Notes under the pieces: generated by a model
Databases searched by the model: none
Told to the model about the DNA's origin: nothing
The model's input: the letters and a program-made list of their open reading frames with translations, nothing else
Shown: one piece after another, positions 1 to 8,478 of the stretch
Numbering within the stretch: the stretch's first letter is position 1
Layout: each line of letters opens with the position of its first letter
Translations under genes and position numbers: made by a program
NCBI RefSeq assembly: GCF_002013375.1
Contig: NZ_MAEW01000003.1
Coordinates: forward strand, 186,001 to 250,000
Reading direction: 5' to 3'
Origin: Mycobacterium sp. D16Q13
GTDB lineage: Bacteria > Actinomycetota > Actinomycetes > Mycobacteriales > Mycobacteriaceae
DNA: 64,000 bases

Positions 1-159
1 CACGGCGGCGAGGTAGGACAGATAGCCGGGCACGAGTGGGATCACACACGGCGAGGCGAACGACACCAGCCCGGCCAGCGCACAGGCACCCAGGGCCAGC
101 AGCAGCGGCCCGCTGGTCGCGGCGTCCTGGAACGCGGAGCCGGCATCGGCGAGGGTCAC
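1..159 (-). CDS. ccdA: Cytochrome c biogenesis protein CcdA, N-terminal part (cut by window edge)
   Basis: The 53 visible residues start at a GTG (159) and read into a hydrophobic segment with the motif FASPCVIPLVPGY, the first-helix Pro/Cys signature of CcdA/DsbD-type thiol transporters. CcdA carries reducing power across the membrane to extracytoplasmic thioredoxin-like partners for haem attachment to cytochrome c. The start overlaps the stop of the TlpA-like lipoprotein gene by four bases (GTGA), so the two are probably translationally coupled and work together. The rest of the gene lies beyond position 1. The family call rests on the motif and the neighbour, which has the same order as in M. 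tuberculosis (Rv0526-Rv0527). Confidence 0.85.
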   Translation of the reverse strand, partial: MTLADAGSAFQDAATSGPLLLALGACALAGLVSFASPCVIPLVPGYLSYLAAV

Positions 160-767
160 TTCTTTACTCCCGCCGGCTCTTTCGCCGATTCTTGGGCGAC
201 GCGCTCAACCACTGGTTGCAGATCCTGGGTCAACAACTCGCGCAGGAATACCGCCGCCACCCGATGCTGCCGGTCCAGCACCAGGGTCGCGGGAATGGCC
301 CCCGTCGGGAACTTCCTGCCGAACGCGATGAGCGTGCGCATCGACGGGTCATAGATGGATGGGTACGGCACCTTGCGGTCGGCCACAAAGTCCTGCGCCT
401 TGGTGATCTCGTTGTCCCGGACGTTGATGCCGAGAAATTCGACGCCTTGAGCGTGGGTGGCCTTGTAAACGTCTTCCAGTGCCGAGAACTCGGAGCGGCA
501 GGGCCCGCACCATTGCCCCCATACGTTGATGACGACGACCTTCTCGGTGAAATCGTTGAGCGACAGTGTTTTTGTGGGGTCCAGCAGGTTGGGCCCCTCG
601 ATCAGACCGGGGGTCTGACGGGACTCGGGCGGATCGTAGAAGATGTCGGTCTTGCCGCCGGGTGAGACGAACTGGAACTGCCCGCCGCGCGCCACCGCGT
701 CATCACCGGTAGAGCACCCGGTGATGAGCAGAGCCAGCGCGGCCATCGCCGCGACCACACGTCGCAC
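156..767 (-). CDS. TlpA/ResA-like thioredoxin-fold lipoprotein
   Basis: 203 residues starting at GTG 767. Residues 1-18 form a lipoprotein signal ending in LLITGC (lipobox Cys18). A thioredoxin fold follows, with the redox motif WCGPC near residue 87 in the typical VWGQWCGPCRSEF context. Such proteins are anchored outside the membrane and reduce apocytochrome c or other disulfides with electrons from CcdA, whose gene overlaps this one by four bases. The upstream phosphatase stop is only 3 bases away, so ccdA, this gene, the phosphatase and hemL look like one minus-strand operon. It is the counterpart of Rv0526 by position. The function is inferred from family and context; the fold assignment is firm. 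Confidence 0.88.
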   Translation of the reverse strand: MRRVVAAMAALALLITGCSTGDDAVARGGQFQFVSPGGKTDIFYDPPESRQTPGLIEGPNLLDPTKTLSLNDFTEKVVVINVWGQWCGPCRSEFSALEDVYKATHAQGVEFLGINVRDNEITKAQDFVADRKVPYPSIYDPSMRTLIAFGRKFPTGAIPATLVLDRQHRVAAVFLRELLTQDLQPVVERVAQESAKEPAGVKK

Positions 768-770
768 TAG

Positions 771-1373
771 CTACCCTGCCGGTTCCGAGTACACGACGTC
801 GACGAACTCGTCCCCGTCGAATACCAGCGAGGTGAGTGAGGCGACGTTGCACTGGCGTTTGCGTGGGTCGTGCCACAGTCGCTTGCCCAGCAGGTACTGG
901 CGCGCCGTCCACACCGGCAGCTGATGACTCACGCACACGACCTCGGAGCCCTCGGCACGACCGCGCGCCCGGTCGATCGCCGACGTCATCCGGGATGCGA
1001 TGTCGCGGTACGACTCTCCCCAGGACGGGGTGAACGGGTCGCGCAGCTTCCACCAGTTCCGGGGGTCGCGCAAGGCCCCGTCACCCACCGACACCTTCAT
1101 GCCCTCGAAAGAGTTGTCGGCCTCGATCAGGTCATCGTCAGAGATAATGGTGAGGCCATGAGCCTCGGCGATGGGCGTAGCAGTCTGCTGGGCGCGCAAC
1201 AGCGGTGAGGCCACTACCGCGGCAATCTCATTGCCCCGCAGCGACTCTGCCACCTTGACCGCCTGTGCCTGCCCCTTGTCCGACAACCGGAAATTTGGCA
1301 GTCGGCCGTACAGAATGCCCTCGGGATTGTGTACTTCGCCATGGCGCATCAAATGAACGATGGTGCGGGTCAT
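771..1373 (-). CDS. Histidine phosphatase family protein (phosphoglycerate mutase-like)
   Basis: 200 residues from ATG 1373, with an AAGGAA ribosome site four bases upstream. The phosphohistidine motif LMRHGEVHNPEG lies at residues 8-19, and a second conserved His appears in VCVSHQLPVW in the C-terminal third. These are the catalytic RHG and downstream His of the branch-1 histidine phosphatase superfamily. The substrate is unknown; mutase activity is unlikely to be inferable from sequence. It sits 8 bases after hemL and 3 bases before the TlpA-like gene, the same arrangement as Rv0525 in M. tuberculosis, so co-transcription with haem and cytochrome genes is likely. Confidence 0.85.
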   Translation of the reverse strand: MTRTIVHLMRHGEVHNPEGILYGRLPNFRLSDKGQAQAVKVAESLRGNEIAAVVASPLLRAQQTATPIAEAHGLTIISDDDLIEADNSFEGMKVSVGDGALRDPRNWWKLRDPFTPSWGESYRDIASRMTSAIDRARGRAEGSEVVCVSHQLPVWTARQYLLGKRLWHDPRKRQCNVASLTSLVFDGDEFVDVVYSEPAG

Positions 1374-1381
1374 GAAATTCC

Positions 1382-2722
1382 TTACCTCTCCTCGACAGAG
1401 GCCGCGGCGCGGGCAGCGGCGGGCAAAGCGTCGGCAATACGGTCGAACGCCTCGTCATCGAGGGCGGTGGAAACAAACCAGGTCTCGAACGCGCTCGGCG
1501 GCGCGTACACGTCGCGGCTCAGCAGCGCGTGGAAAAACGCGGGATAACGCCAGGTGTCGGTCGCCTTGGCGCTCTCGAAATCGTGCACCGGCTCAGCACC
1601 GAAGAAGAGGCTGAACATGTTGCCAGCCCGGCCGATCTGGTGCGCCACCCCCTCGGCATCCAGAGCCGCGGTGATCAGTGCGATGAGCGCATCGGCGTTA
1701 CGATCAAGCGTCTCATAGGCTTTCGCATCTGCCGCACGCAAAGAGGCCAGCCCTGCGGCAACAGCGATCGGATTGCCGGACAACGTGCCTGCCTGATACA
1801 CCGGCCCCAACGGCGCGAGGCGCTCCATGACGTCGGCGCGACCACCGAATGCGGCGGCGGGCATGCCACCGCTCATCACCTTGCCGAACGTGACCAGATC
1901 TCCGGCCACCTGCTCGATGCCGAACCAGCCCGAGCGGCTGACCCGAAAACCCGTCATGACCTCGTCCATGATGAGTAGCGCGCCATGGTTTTCCGTGATG
2001 CGCCGCAGCCCGGTGTTGAAATCCGGTGCGGGCGCGACGGTGCCCATGTTGCCGGCGGCGGCCTCGGTGATGACAGCGGCGATCTGATCGCCCTGTTCGG
2101 CGAAGGTGCGGGCCACGGCACCGATGTCGTTGTACGGCAACACGATGGTGTCGGCCGCGGAGGCGCCGGTGACACCGGGCGAGGAAGGCAGGCCCAGGGT
2201 GGCCACGCCGGAACCGGCATCGGCCAGCAGGGCGTCCACATGCCCGTGGTAGCAACCGGCGAACTTGACGATCTTGGGCCGCCCGGTGAACCCGCGCGCC
2301 AGGCGCACCGCACTCATGGTGGCTTCGGTTCCGGAGTTGACCAGGCGCACCTTTTCCACTGGCTGCACGCGATCGATGAGCTCGCGCGCGAGCTCGATCT
2401 CCCCCTCGACGGGCGCGCCGAAGGACAGCCCATCCTTGGCGGCCCGTTGCACGGCCTCCACCACGGCGGGGTGTGCGTGGCCGAGGATCAGCGGACCCCA
2501 GGAGCAGACCAGGTCCACGTACCGGTTGTCGTCGACATCGGTGAGCCAGCATCCGGCGCCGGATTTGATGAACCGCGGGACACCGCCGACCGCCGCGAAG
2601 GCGCGCACCGGCGAGTTCACTCCACCTGGGATGACGGCCGAGGCGTCGGCGAACAAACGTGCGGAGTTGGCTGTCTCGTCAGGCACGGCATCCAGTGTCT
2701 CAGCTGGTGCCAAATCGTCCAC
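1382..2722 (-). CDS. hemL: Glutamate-1-semialdehyde 2,1-aminomutase
   Basis: 446 residues, the usual family length. It converts glutamate-1-semialdehyde to 5-aminolevulinate, the second step of the C5 haem route that begins with HemA, encoded in this window. The N-terminal [12 protein letters not shown], the [14 protein letters not shown] stretch and the pyridoxal-phosphate Lys281 in [11 protein letters not shown] are all present. The start is GTG 2722, 16 bases after the stop of the F420-type reductase gene. The start codon lies inside a 9-bp inverted repeat (2718-2738), and no clear Shine-Dalgarno site is separate from that repeat. Confidence in function is very high; confidence in the exact start is moderate. 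Confidence 0.96.
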   Translation of the reverse strand: MDDLAPAETLDAVPDETANSARLFADASAVIPGGVNSPVRAFAAVGGVPRFIKSGAGCWLTDVDDNRYVDLVCSWGPLILGHAHPAVVEAVQRAAKDGLSFGAPVEGEIELARELIDRVQPVEKVRLVNSGTEATMSAVRLARGFTGRPKIVKFAGCYHGHVDALLADAGSGVATLGLPSSPGVTGASAADTIVLPYNDIGAVARTFAEQGDQIAAVITEAAAGNMGTVAPAPDFNTGLRRITENHGALLIMDEVMTGFRVSRSGWFGIEQVAGDLVTFGKVMSGGMPAAAFGGRADVMERLAPLGPVYQAGTLSGNPIAVAAGLASLRAADAKAYETLDRNADALIALITAALDAEGVAHQIGRAGNMFSLFFGAEPVHDFESAKATDTWRYPAFFHALLSRDVYAPPSAFETWFVSTALDDEAFDRIADALPAAARAAASVEER

Positions 2723-2738
2723 TACAGGGTGTAGTGGA
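2718..2738. promoter_or_regulatory. Perfect 9-bp inverted repeat over the hemL start codon
   Basis: TCCACTACA, then GGG, then TGTAGTGGA gives two perfect 9-base arms with a 3-base centre. It spans the 16-bp gap between the F420-type reductase stop (2739) and the hemL GTG (2720-2722), which falls inside one arm. The TACA/TGTA core resembles BlaI/CopY-family operators, but the spacing is not enough to assign a family. As RNA it would be a hairpin that hides the start codon. Either reading would affect hemL expression; the structure is seen, the role is inferred. Confidence 0.5.
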
Positions 2739-3128
2739 TCAGGCAGGTCTCAACGCAAAAGTGGGGTGATCGGCATCGTCGGGCAGCTGGGCGAAGTAGC
2801 CGTCCACGACCTTCCCGGCCTTGGGCTTGTAGGCGGCGATGATGGGCGCGCGGTCGGCGACCGGGACCTCGGTGGCCGTGTATGCCGTGGTGGCGCCCTT
2901 GACGGTGAGTGTCACCTGCGGGTTAGCCCTGATGTTTTTGACCCATTGACTCTCGCCACGGGTGGACACCAGGTACTTGACGCCATCGACGTCCACGGTC
3001 GCGACCGGGATCTGCTGGGGCTCGCCGCTGACCCGCTTGGTGATCGTGAGGGTCTCGCCGATATTGGCGGCCATCGCCACCCTGTTGAAGACCTTGCGCA
3101 CGAACCAAGGGGGCTTGAGGTATGCCAT
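2739..3128 (-). CDS. Deazaflavin-dependent (DDN-family) nitroreductase-like protein
   Basis: 129 residues from ATG 3128. The protein has the small split-barrel fold pattern of F420H2-dependent DDN/FDOR proteins: an N-terminal amphipathic stretch rich in Trp/Phe/Arg ([11 protein letters not shown]), then [19 protein letters not shown] and a middle block [17 protein letters not shown], where family members bind the F420 phosphate end. Members reduce diverse substrates, including quinones and nitro compounds; the substrate here cannot be told. The gene is read toward hemL with a 16-bp gap, and its start is 21 bases from the divergent gene at 3150, another family member. Confidence 0.8.
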   Translation of the reverse strand: MAYLKPPWFVRKVFNRVAMAANIGETLTITKRVSGEPQQIPVATVDVDGVKYLVSTRGESQWVKNIRANPQVTLTVKGATTAYTATEVPVADRAPIIAAYKPKAGKVVDGYFAQLPDDADHPTFALRPA

Positions 3129-3149
3129 GGATCACAGTTTGATGGTGGT

Positions 3150-3521
3150 ATGCAGATACCGCAATCGGTCGCGCGCTTCAACAAGTACGTCACCAACCCC
3201 GTCCAGCGGCTGTGGGCGGGCTGGGCCCCGAGCTTCGCCATCATCGAACACAAGGGCCGCAAGTCGGGCAAGGAGTTCCGGACGCCCGTCACCGCATTCA
3301 AGACACCCGACGGCCTGGCCATCCTGCTGACCTACGGCCCGGACCGGGACTGGCTGAAGAACCTGCAGGCGGCCGGTGGCGGGAGGATCGTGCGCAGGGG
3401 GAAGACCCACGACGTCGTCAATCCGCGCGTGGTCAGCCGCGACGAGGCGGCGGCGCTGGTGAAGAGCCGCGCCTTCGGACGTCTGCCGTTCGAACAGGCC
3501 GTGCTGCTGACCTACGCCTGA
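3150..3521 (+). CDS. Deazaflavin-dependent (DDN-family) small oxidoreductase
   Basis: 123 residues from ATG 3150. Typical DDN-family features are an N-terminal FNKYVTNPVQRLWAGWAPSFA segment (membrane-touching in some relatives), IIEHKGRKSGKEFRTPV with the G-R-x-S-G signature, and LLTYGPDRDWLKNLQAAGGG in the cofactor-binding half. The reading frame is open far upstream, but the family N-terminus fits the ATG at 3150 and the earlier part lies antisense to hemL. It is divergent from the related gene at 2739-3128 with only 21 bases between start codons, so both transcripts must have very short or no leaders. Its last 10 bases overlap the end of the convergent MpaB-type gene. Confidence 0.8.
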   Translation: MQIPQSVARFNKYVTNPVQRLWAGWAPSFAIIEHKGRKSGKEFRTPVTAFKTPDGLAILLTYGPDRDWLKNLQAAGGGRIVRRGKTHDVVNPRVVSRDEAAALVKSRAFGRLPFEQAVLLTYA

Positions 3522-4759
3522 GCGGCCGGTACCGGTGCCCGTTGCGATACCTCGCGGCGGGCCGTGCTGACGGTGCGGCTGGTCCGTTTCACCGCGTCCT
3601 CGAGGATCCGCTGCTGGCGGCCTTCGAACCTGGTGCGCAGGCGTGGGCTCATCATGCGTGCCACACGTGAGGTCAGATTGCAGACGGTGATGACGGGCGT
3701 GATCAACAGCAGCGGGCTGGGCGCGGGCAGACCGAACTTCTTCCGTTGCGGCCCATAGGCAATGCCGGCGATCTCGGCATGGAACCGGCGAACCGCCCAT
3801 TGCACGGCGGCGGCGACGGGTCCACCGGTGGGCAATCCGTATACGCCGGTGACGGCGTCGAGGGTGGCCTGGGTGAGCGCGCGCGTGTGCTGGTCACTGC
3901 CCGCATCGGTGAGCATGATCAGGTACGCGAGTCTGCCGAGCCCGGTCAAGGTATCCATCTGTAACTCCGGGGCCAGTCCCATGAGATGGCTCTGGTAGCG
4001 CCAGAGATGCAGAATCGCCCTGAGATCGGCCGGGGTACCGATGGCGCCGAACGCCACCAGGCTGATCGAACCGGCGAAGATGGGGACCCAGCCCGCGGCG
4101 GTCTGCGCCTGCCCGGCCGGACAGTCGAACTTGTCCTCGTCCCAGCCGCCCATCGCGCGTGCCCCGGACCGGGCGTACGCGTGGATGAGCCGCACCCGCA
4201 CCGTCGCCTTGAATCCGTTGCCATAGCGGTTCATTCCGCCGGGCTCCCCGGACGAATACATCCACTTCGCCGCTTCTATCAACCGTCCTGCGGAGGCATC
4301 CTCGATGCCGCCCGCTCGGGTCAGCAGTTCGTTACCGCCACGCTCGTTGAGGAAGCTCGCCGGCAAGGTCACCGCCAGCGCACCGAGGAAGGCCAGCCGG
4401 ATCGGGGTGTTCCTCAGCATTCGTTGGGCGCGCCGGATCTTGCGGAAGTCCACCCAATACGGCGTGGCTTCCGCGTCCTCGATAAAAGCCACCAGCTCGG
4501 GCAGTGGATCCTCAACACTGATGAGCCCGTGTTCCAGGGCATCTTCGAATTGCTTGCGGCCCAATCCCTTCGGTAGGCGTGACATGGCCTCCACCAGATG
4601 GTCGGCCAACGGATCACCCATCAGGGTGTACTTGCGGAACGTTGCCAGCTGAGCTTCCGTGGGGCGCGCGCCGACGGCATCCAAGAGCGCCATGAGCGGC
4701 TCGGACGGCATCCGCCGCCGGTTTCCGACGGGTGTTTCCAATGCGGTGACGTCTGACAT
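3512..4759 (-). CDS. MpaB-type oxygenase (DUF2236 family)
   Basis: 415 residues from ATG 4759; AAGGACA a few bases upstream supports this over an in-frame start 10 codons earlier. The family (DUF2236, MpaB/Lcp latex-clearing type) comprises helical haem-b oxygenases. Visible family blocks are MGDPLADHLVEAM near residue 40 and VRVRLIHAYARS in the middle, where Lcp proteins carry the haem-ligand His. Lcp enzymes cleave polyisoprene and MpaB acts on prenyl side chains; the substrate here is unknown. It is divergent from a TetR gene (4871) with a palindrome between them, so repression by that TetR and ligand induction are likely. Confidence 0.82.
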   Translation of the reverse strand: MSDVTALETPVGNRRRMPSEPLMALLDAVGARPTEAQLATFRKYTLMGDPLADHLVEAMSRLPKGLGRKQFEDALEHGLISVEDPLPELVAFIEDAEATPYWVDFRKIRRAQRMLRNTPIRLAFLGALAVTLPASFLNERGGNELLTRAGGIEDASAGRLIEAAKWMYSSGEPGGMNRYGNGFKATVRVRLIHAYARSGARAMGGWDEDKFDCPAGQAQTAAGWVPIFAGSISLVAFGAIGTPADLRAILHLWRYQSHLMGLAPELQMDTLTGLGRLAYLIMLTDAGSDQHTRALTQATLDAVTGVYGLPTGGPVAAAVQWAVRRFHAEIAGIAYGPQRKKFGLPAPSPLLLITPVITVCNLTSRVARMMSPRLRTRFEGRQQRILEDAVKRTSRTVSTARREVSQRAPVPAAQA

Positions 4760-4791
4760 GACCTGTCCTTTCGGGCCGATTGCCCACAAAC

Positions 4792-4807
4792 CAGATCAGT
4801 TGATCTG
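4792..4807. promoter_or_regulatory. 16-bp palindrome between MpaB-type gene and divergent tetR (putative operator)
   Basis: CAGATCA-GT-TGATCTG is a perfect inverted repeat, with near-symmetric flanks (AAC/GTTT). It lies 33 bases upstream of the oxygenase start and 64 bases upstream of the tetR start, the standard place for a TetR-family operator that controls both genes. The palindrome is seen; binding by the neighbour regulator is inferred. Confidence 0.6.
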
Positions 4808-4870
4808 TTTTATTGAACATATGCTCTACCCGACAGTCCGTTCACGCAAGAGCCGGAGGCGAAGTCGCAG

Positions 4871-5488
4871 ATGAAAGCGGGTGACGTGACCCATATGTCG
4901 CAGGCTGAGCGGCGACGGAGCACCACCGCGAAACTGCTGGAAGCCACCATCGAGTCCATCCTCGATATCGGCTACGCCGCCACCACCGTGCGCGGCGTGG
5001 CCGAACGCGCTGGGGTCTCCCTGGGTGCGCGCAGTCATTTCTTTCCGCGCCGGATCGACATGGTGATGGCCGCACTCGACTATCTCTGCGCCGATCGGCT
5101 GGCGGCCGCACGCGCCAGCGTGGACCAGATGCCCACGGGCGCCGACGGCAGACTGCGACACCTCCTGAACCTCATGTGGCAGGACTACACGGGCCGGAGC
5201 TTCATCGCAGGAATGAAGCTGTGGGTTGCGGCGGCCGACGACCCCGAACTGCGCACACACCTGGCCACCAGCACGCAGGCGCTGAATACATCGCTACAAG
5301 AGCTCTACGCACACGCCATCGACGATGACTTGGCCCAAACCCCCAACCTGTTACCGCGGATCGTGATGGTTCATCACCTGCTCAGTGGATACGCGTTCAA
5401 CCACGCCTTCGCACCCGATGGTCAAGAGCCAGGAAGTCTCGACTGGCCGCAGCTACGCGACGAACTTGAGCGATTGATTCGCGGGTAG
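4871..5488 (+). CDS. TetR/AcrR family transcriptional regulator
   Basis: 205 residues from ATG 4871; an alternative ATG at 4895 (MSQAERR) would give a more typical N-terminus. The HTH is at about residues 20-65 (LLEATIESILDIGYAATTVRGVAERAGVSLGARSHFF, here described only by its ends: helix 3 is VSLGARSHFF). The C-terminal ligand domain is all-helical and unassigned. It is divergent from the MpaB-type oxygenase with a CAGATCA/TGATCTG palindrome between, so it is probably an autoregulated repressor of that oxygenase. Confidence 0.85.
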   Translation: MKAGDVTHMSQAERRRSTTAKLLEATIESILDIGYAATTVRGVAERAGVSLGARSHFFPRRIDMVMAALDYLCADRLAAARASVDQMPTGADGRLRHLLNLMWQDYTGRSFIAGMKLWVAAADDPELRTHLATSTQALNTSLQELYAHAIDDDLAQTPNLLPRIVMVHHLLSGYAFNHAFAPDGQEPGSLDWPQLRDELERLIRG

Positions 5489-5496
5489 CGGCACAC

Positions 5497-7572
5497 CTAC
5501 CAGATCTTCACAAACTTTTCCGGCGAGTTCACCATGGGATCGCCTGCCAGACAACCAAATTCGGCGGCATACGGCGCAACATTGGGCACCACGCCGTTGA
5601 TGCGCAACGCCGGCGGCGAATGCGGATCGCTGGCCAGCTGGGTAATCGCGGCCTCGGGGCGCTGTTTGTCTCGCCAGATCCGCGCGTAGTTCAGGAAGAA
5701 CCGCTGCGTGTCGTTGAACCCGACAATGCCGCTGATCTTGTCGCCATCTTTCTTCTTGGCCAACTCCGCGACCAGCGCGTCATAGGCGGTGTTGACGCCG
5801 CCGAGATCCGCGATGTTCTCGCCCAACGTGAGCTTGCCGTCGACATGTAGCTCGGGGTGGCCCGGAATAGGCGTATAGGCATTGAACTGCTCCACCAGCC
5901 GGTTGGCGCGCTTCTCGAACTCCTCGCGATCGTTCGGAGTCCACCAATTGACCCGGTTGCCCTCACCGTCGAACTGGCTGCCCTCATCGTCGAACGCATG
6001 GGTGAATTCGTGACCGATCACCGCACCGATACCGCCGTAGTTGAACGCCGGATCACCCTTGGGGTCATAGAACGGCGCCTGCAGGATCGCCGCGGGAATG
6101 GTGATGCTGTTCTCGGTGGGGTCGTACTGAGCGTTGACCGTCTGCGGCGTCATCCCCCACAGCGACCGATCGGTGGGGTGCCCGATCTTGCCCATCTCGA
6201 AGTCGTGATTGAACTTCAACGCGGCGGCCCTGTCCGCGTAGAAGTTGTCGCCGGTCAACTTCAGCTTGGAGAAATCCCGATTCTTGTCGGGGAAGCCCAC
6301 CTTGAGGATCAGCTTGTCCCACTTGCCCTTTGCGGCGAGTTTGGTCTGCGGGCTCATCCAGTCGACGGCCTCAATGCGCTTACGGAGAGCCTCCTTGACA
6401 TTGCCCACCACCTCGGTGGCCGAGCGCTTGGCGCGATCGCTGAACATGCGGTCGACGTACAACTGTCCCAGCGCCGGGCCCACCAGCGTGTTGACGATCT
6501 CAAGGCCCTGCTCCCAGCGCTGCTTCTGCGCCGTGGTTCCGGTAAGCGCCGAATCGTATGTAAAGGCATTGTCGCGGAAGGCTTTCGACAACGCGTCGGC
6601 AGACCTGTGCACCGCGTGGAAGGTCAGATACGACTTCCAGGTGTCCAGATCGGTGGTGGCGAGCAACCGATCGAATGTCGTGAAGAACTCGGTCTCGGCA
6701 AGGGAAAACGACCTGGCGAGCGGGGCCCCGTGCGCCTTCAAGTAGGCACCCCATTCGAAATGTGGTGTCACCGCGTCTGCCTGAGCGACGGTCACGAGCT
6801 TGTACTGGTTGGCCGGATCACGTTGCTGCACAGGACTCAACGTCGAGGCGGCCAGCGCTGATTCGAGCGCGGCCACCTGTTCGGTACGGGCCTTGGCAAC
6901 CTCCTGGTTCGCTCCGATCAATCCGAATGTCGATGCGATGTAGGTGCGATACGCGTTGAAGACCGACGCGTACTTGGGGTCGGTGTAGTAGTCCTTGGCG
7001 GGCATGCCCAGCGCGTCGGCCCTGGCGTAGCCGATCTGCTCGGTGGCGTTGGCGTAGTCGGCGCCGGCCGCGAAACCGAACACCAGATGCTGCCCGGTGG
7101 CGGCATCGGCAGCCAGAAAGGCCGCGAGCTCCTGGGGCGAGTTGATCTGATCGATCGCGGCAAGCGTTGGACGAATGGGGTCATACCCGGCCGCGTCGAG
7201 CTTCGCGTCGTCGGTGGCGGCACGGTATAGGAGACCGACTTGGTAGTTGACCGACTCATGATCGGCGGTTCCGAGCCCGGAGACCGCACCGTCGACGATC
7301 TCGTGCTGAACGTCACGGGACTGGTCGGCCAACATGTCGAAGCTGCCATAGCTGGACTTGTCCGCAGGGATGGTGGCCTGCTCAATCCATTTGGCATTCA
7401 CAAACCCATTGAGATCGGTGCACGCGGCGAAACGCATGCTCAGCTGCGCGTTATCGAACGTTGGAAGGGGCACATTCGACGCCACCGGGGCGGTGGGCTG
7501 GTCCCGGGTACACCCGGAAATGGACATGGCCAGCACTAGCGCCGCCATACCGGCGGATCGACTCAAAGGCAT
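5497..7572 (-). CDS. M13-family (neprilysin/Zmp1-type) zinc metallopeptidase, lipoprotein
   Basis: 691 residues from ATG 7572. This start gives a clean lipoprotein signal (basic start, hydrophobic core, lipobox SISGC), whereas the longer frame adds 14 unlikely residues. The M13 N-domain is followed by the catalytic domain with NSITIPAAILQAPFYD, zinc motif HEFTH in VIGHEFTHAFDDEGSQFD, and the third-ligand motif GENIADLGG. The C-terminus ends in KFVKIW, matching the family end except for the Cys found in many members. M. tuberculosis Zmp1 belongs to the same family; unlike Zmp1 this copy has a lipobox, so it should be anchored on the cell surface. It is monocistronic, with its start about 100 bases from the divergent TSUP gene. 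Confidence 0.93.
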   Translation of the reverse strand: MPLSRSAGMAALVLAMSISGCTRDQPTAPVASNVPLPTFDNAQLSMRFAACTDLNGFVNAKWIEQATIPADKSSYGSFDMLADQSRDVQHEIVDGAVSGLGTADHESVNYQVGLLYRAATDDAKLDAAGYDPIRPTLAAIDQINSPQELAAFLAADAATGQHLVFGFAAGADYANATEQIGYARADALGMPAKDYYTDPKYASVFNAYRTYIASTFGLIGANQEVAKARTEQVAALESALAASTLSPVQQRDPANQYKLVTVAQADAVTPHFEWGAYLKAHGAPLARSFSLAETEFFTTFDRLLATTDLDTWKSYLTFHAVHRSADALSKAFRDNAFTYDSALTGTTAQKQRWEQGLEIVNTLVGPALGQLYVDRMFSDRAKRSATEVVGNVKEALRKRIEAVDWMSPQTKLAAKGKWDKLILKVGFPDKNRDFSKLKLTGDNFYADRAAALKFNHDFEMGKIGHPTDRSLWGMTPQTVNAQYDPTENSITIPAAILQAPFYDPKGDPAFNYGGIGAVIGHEFTHAFDDEGSQFDGEGNRVNWWTPNDREEFEKRANRLVEQFNAYTPIPGHPELHVDGKLTLGENIADLGGVNTAYDALVAELAKKKDGDKISGIVGFNDTQRFFLNYARIWRDKQRPEAAITQLASDPHSPPALRINGVVPNVAPYAAEFGCLAGDPMVNSPEKFVKIW

Positions 7573-7679
7573 GCCCACCATTTTGCCCATCTGAACCGTT
7601 ACGTCGAGCCTCACGCTGTGGCGGGTTTCACTGAGAGCAGGAATTGGTTCGGCTGGCTAACGGTCGTAGGCTGGCACGG

Positions 7680-8459
7680 GTGCCGGTGCAGGAGATGATC
7701 TTCGTCGCGCTTGCGGCGTTCGGGGCCGGCGCGATCAACGTGGTTGCCGGGTCCGGCACCCTCATCACCTTCCCCACCCTCATCGCCTTTGGCTACCCGC
7801 CCGTGGTGGCGACGATGTCGAATGCCGTCGGACTGACCGTCGGCAGCATGACGGGCGTATGGGGCTATCGCCGCGAACTATCCGGACAGTGGCCGCGGCT
7901 CAAGTGGCAGATACCCGCGGTGCTGGTCGGTGCGCTCATCGGATCGTTCCTGCTGCTGCATCTGCCCGAGAAGACATTCGTCACCATCGTGCCGGTGCTG
8001 CTCATCCTCGCGCTGGTTCTCGTGGTAGTCGGCCCCAAGATTCAGGCCTGGGCGCGCCGGCGTTCCGAAGCGCAGGGCCTAGATGCCGATCATGTCCCTC
8101 CGGGCCGGATGGCGGCGCTCACCGGAGGCAACTTCCTCGTCGGGATTTATGGCGGGTATTTCACTGCGGCCCAAGGGATCATGCAGATCGCGGTGATGGG
8201 CGCACTACTCCCCGAATCCATGCAGCGGATGAACGCGGCCAAGAACGTACTGGCCATGATCACCAATATCGTTGCAGCTCTTGCATATACGATCGTCGCC
8301 TTCGACCGGGTGAGCTGGACGGCGGCCGGGATCATCGCGGCGGGCTCGTTCGTGGGCGGGCTGGCCGGTGCACGCTGGGGGCGCAAGCTGTCGCCCGGCG
8401 CCTTGCGTGTGGTCATCGTGGCGGTGGGTCTGATCGGCCTGTGGCGCCTGCTCTTCTGA
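7680..8459 (+). CDS. TSUP-family (TauE/SafE) membrane transporter
   Basis: About 259 residues. It is almost wholly hydrophobic, with the family signature FGAGAINVVAGSGTLITFPTL in the first helix pair and a repeated, related motif GGNFLVGIYGGYFTAAQGI in the second half, the inverted duplication of TauE/SafE permeases. These move sulfonates, sulfite or other small anions; the substrate cannot be assigned. The start is uncertain: TTG 7644, GTG 7680, GTG 7686 and ATG 7695 are all in frame and none has a strong ribosome site. GTG 7680 is chosen as a compromise that keeps helix 1 intact. Confidence 0.85.
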   Translation: MPVQEMIFVALAAFGAGAINVVAGSGTLITFPTLIAFGYPPVVATMSNAVGLTVGSMTGVWGYRRELSGQWPRLKWQIPAVLVGALIGSFLLLHLPEKTFVTIVPVLLILALVLVVVGPKIQAWARRRSEAQGLDADHVPPGRMAALTGGNFLVGIYGGYFTAAQGIMQIAVMGALLPESMQRMNAAKNVLAMITNIVAALAYTIVAFDRVSWTAAGIIAAGSFVGGLAGARWGRKLSPGALRVVIVAVGLIGLWRLLF

Positions 8460-8478
8460 GTGTCGGCGCCAGCGGAAT

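Noticed and set aside
2265..3149. Long upstream extension of the reductase frame at 3150
   Set aside because: Antisense to hemL and the other reductase; family N-terminus begins at ATG 3150.
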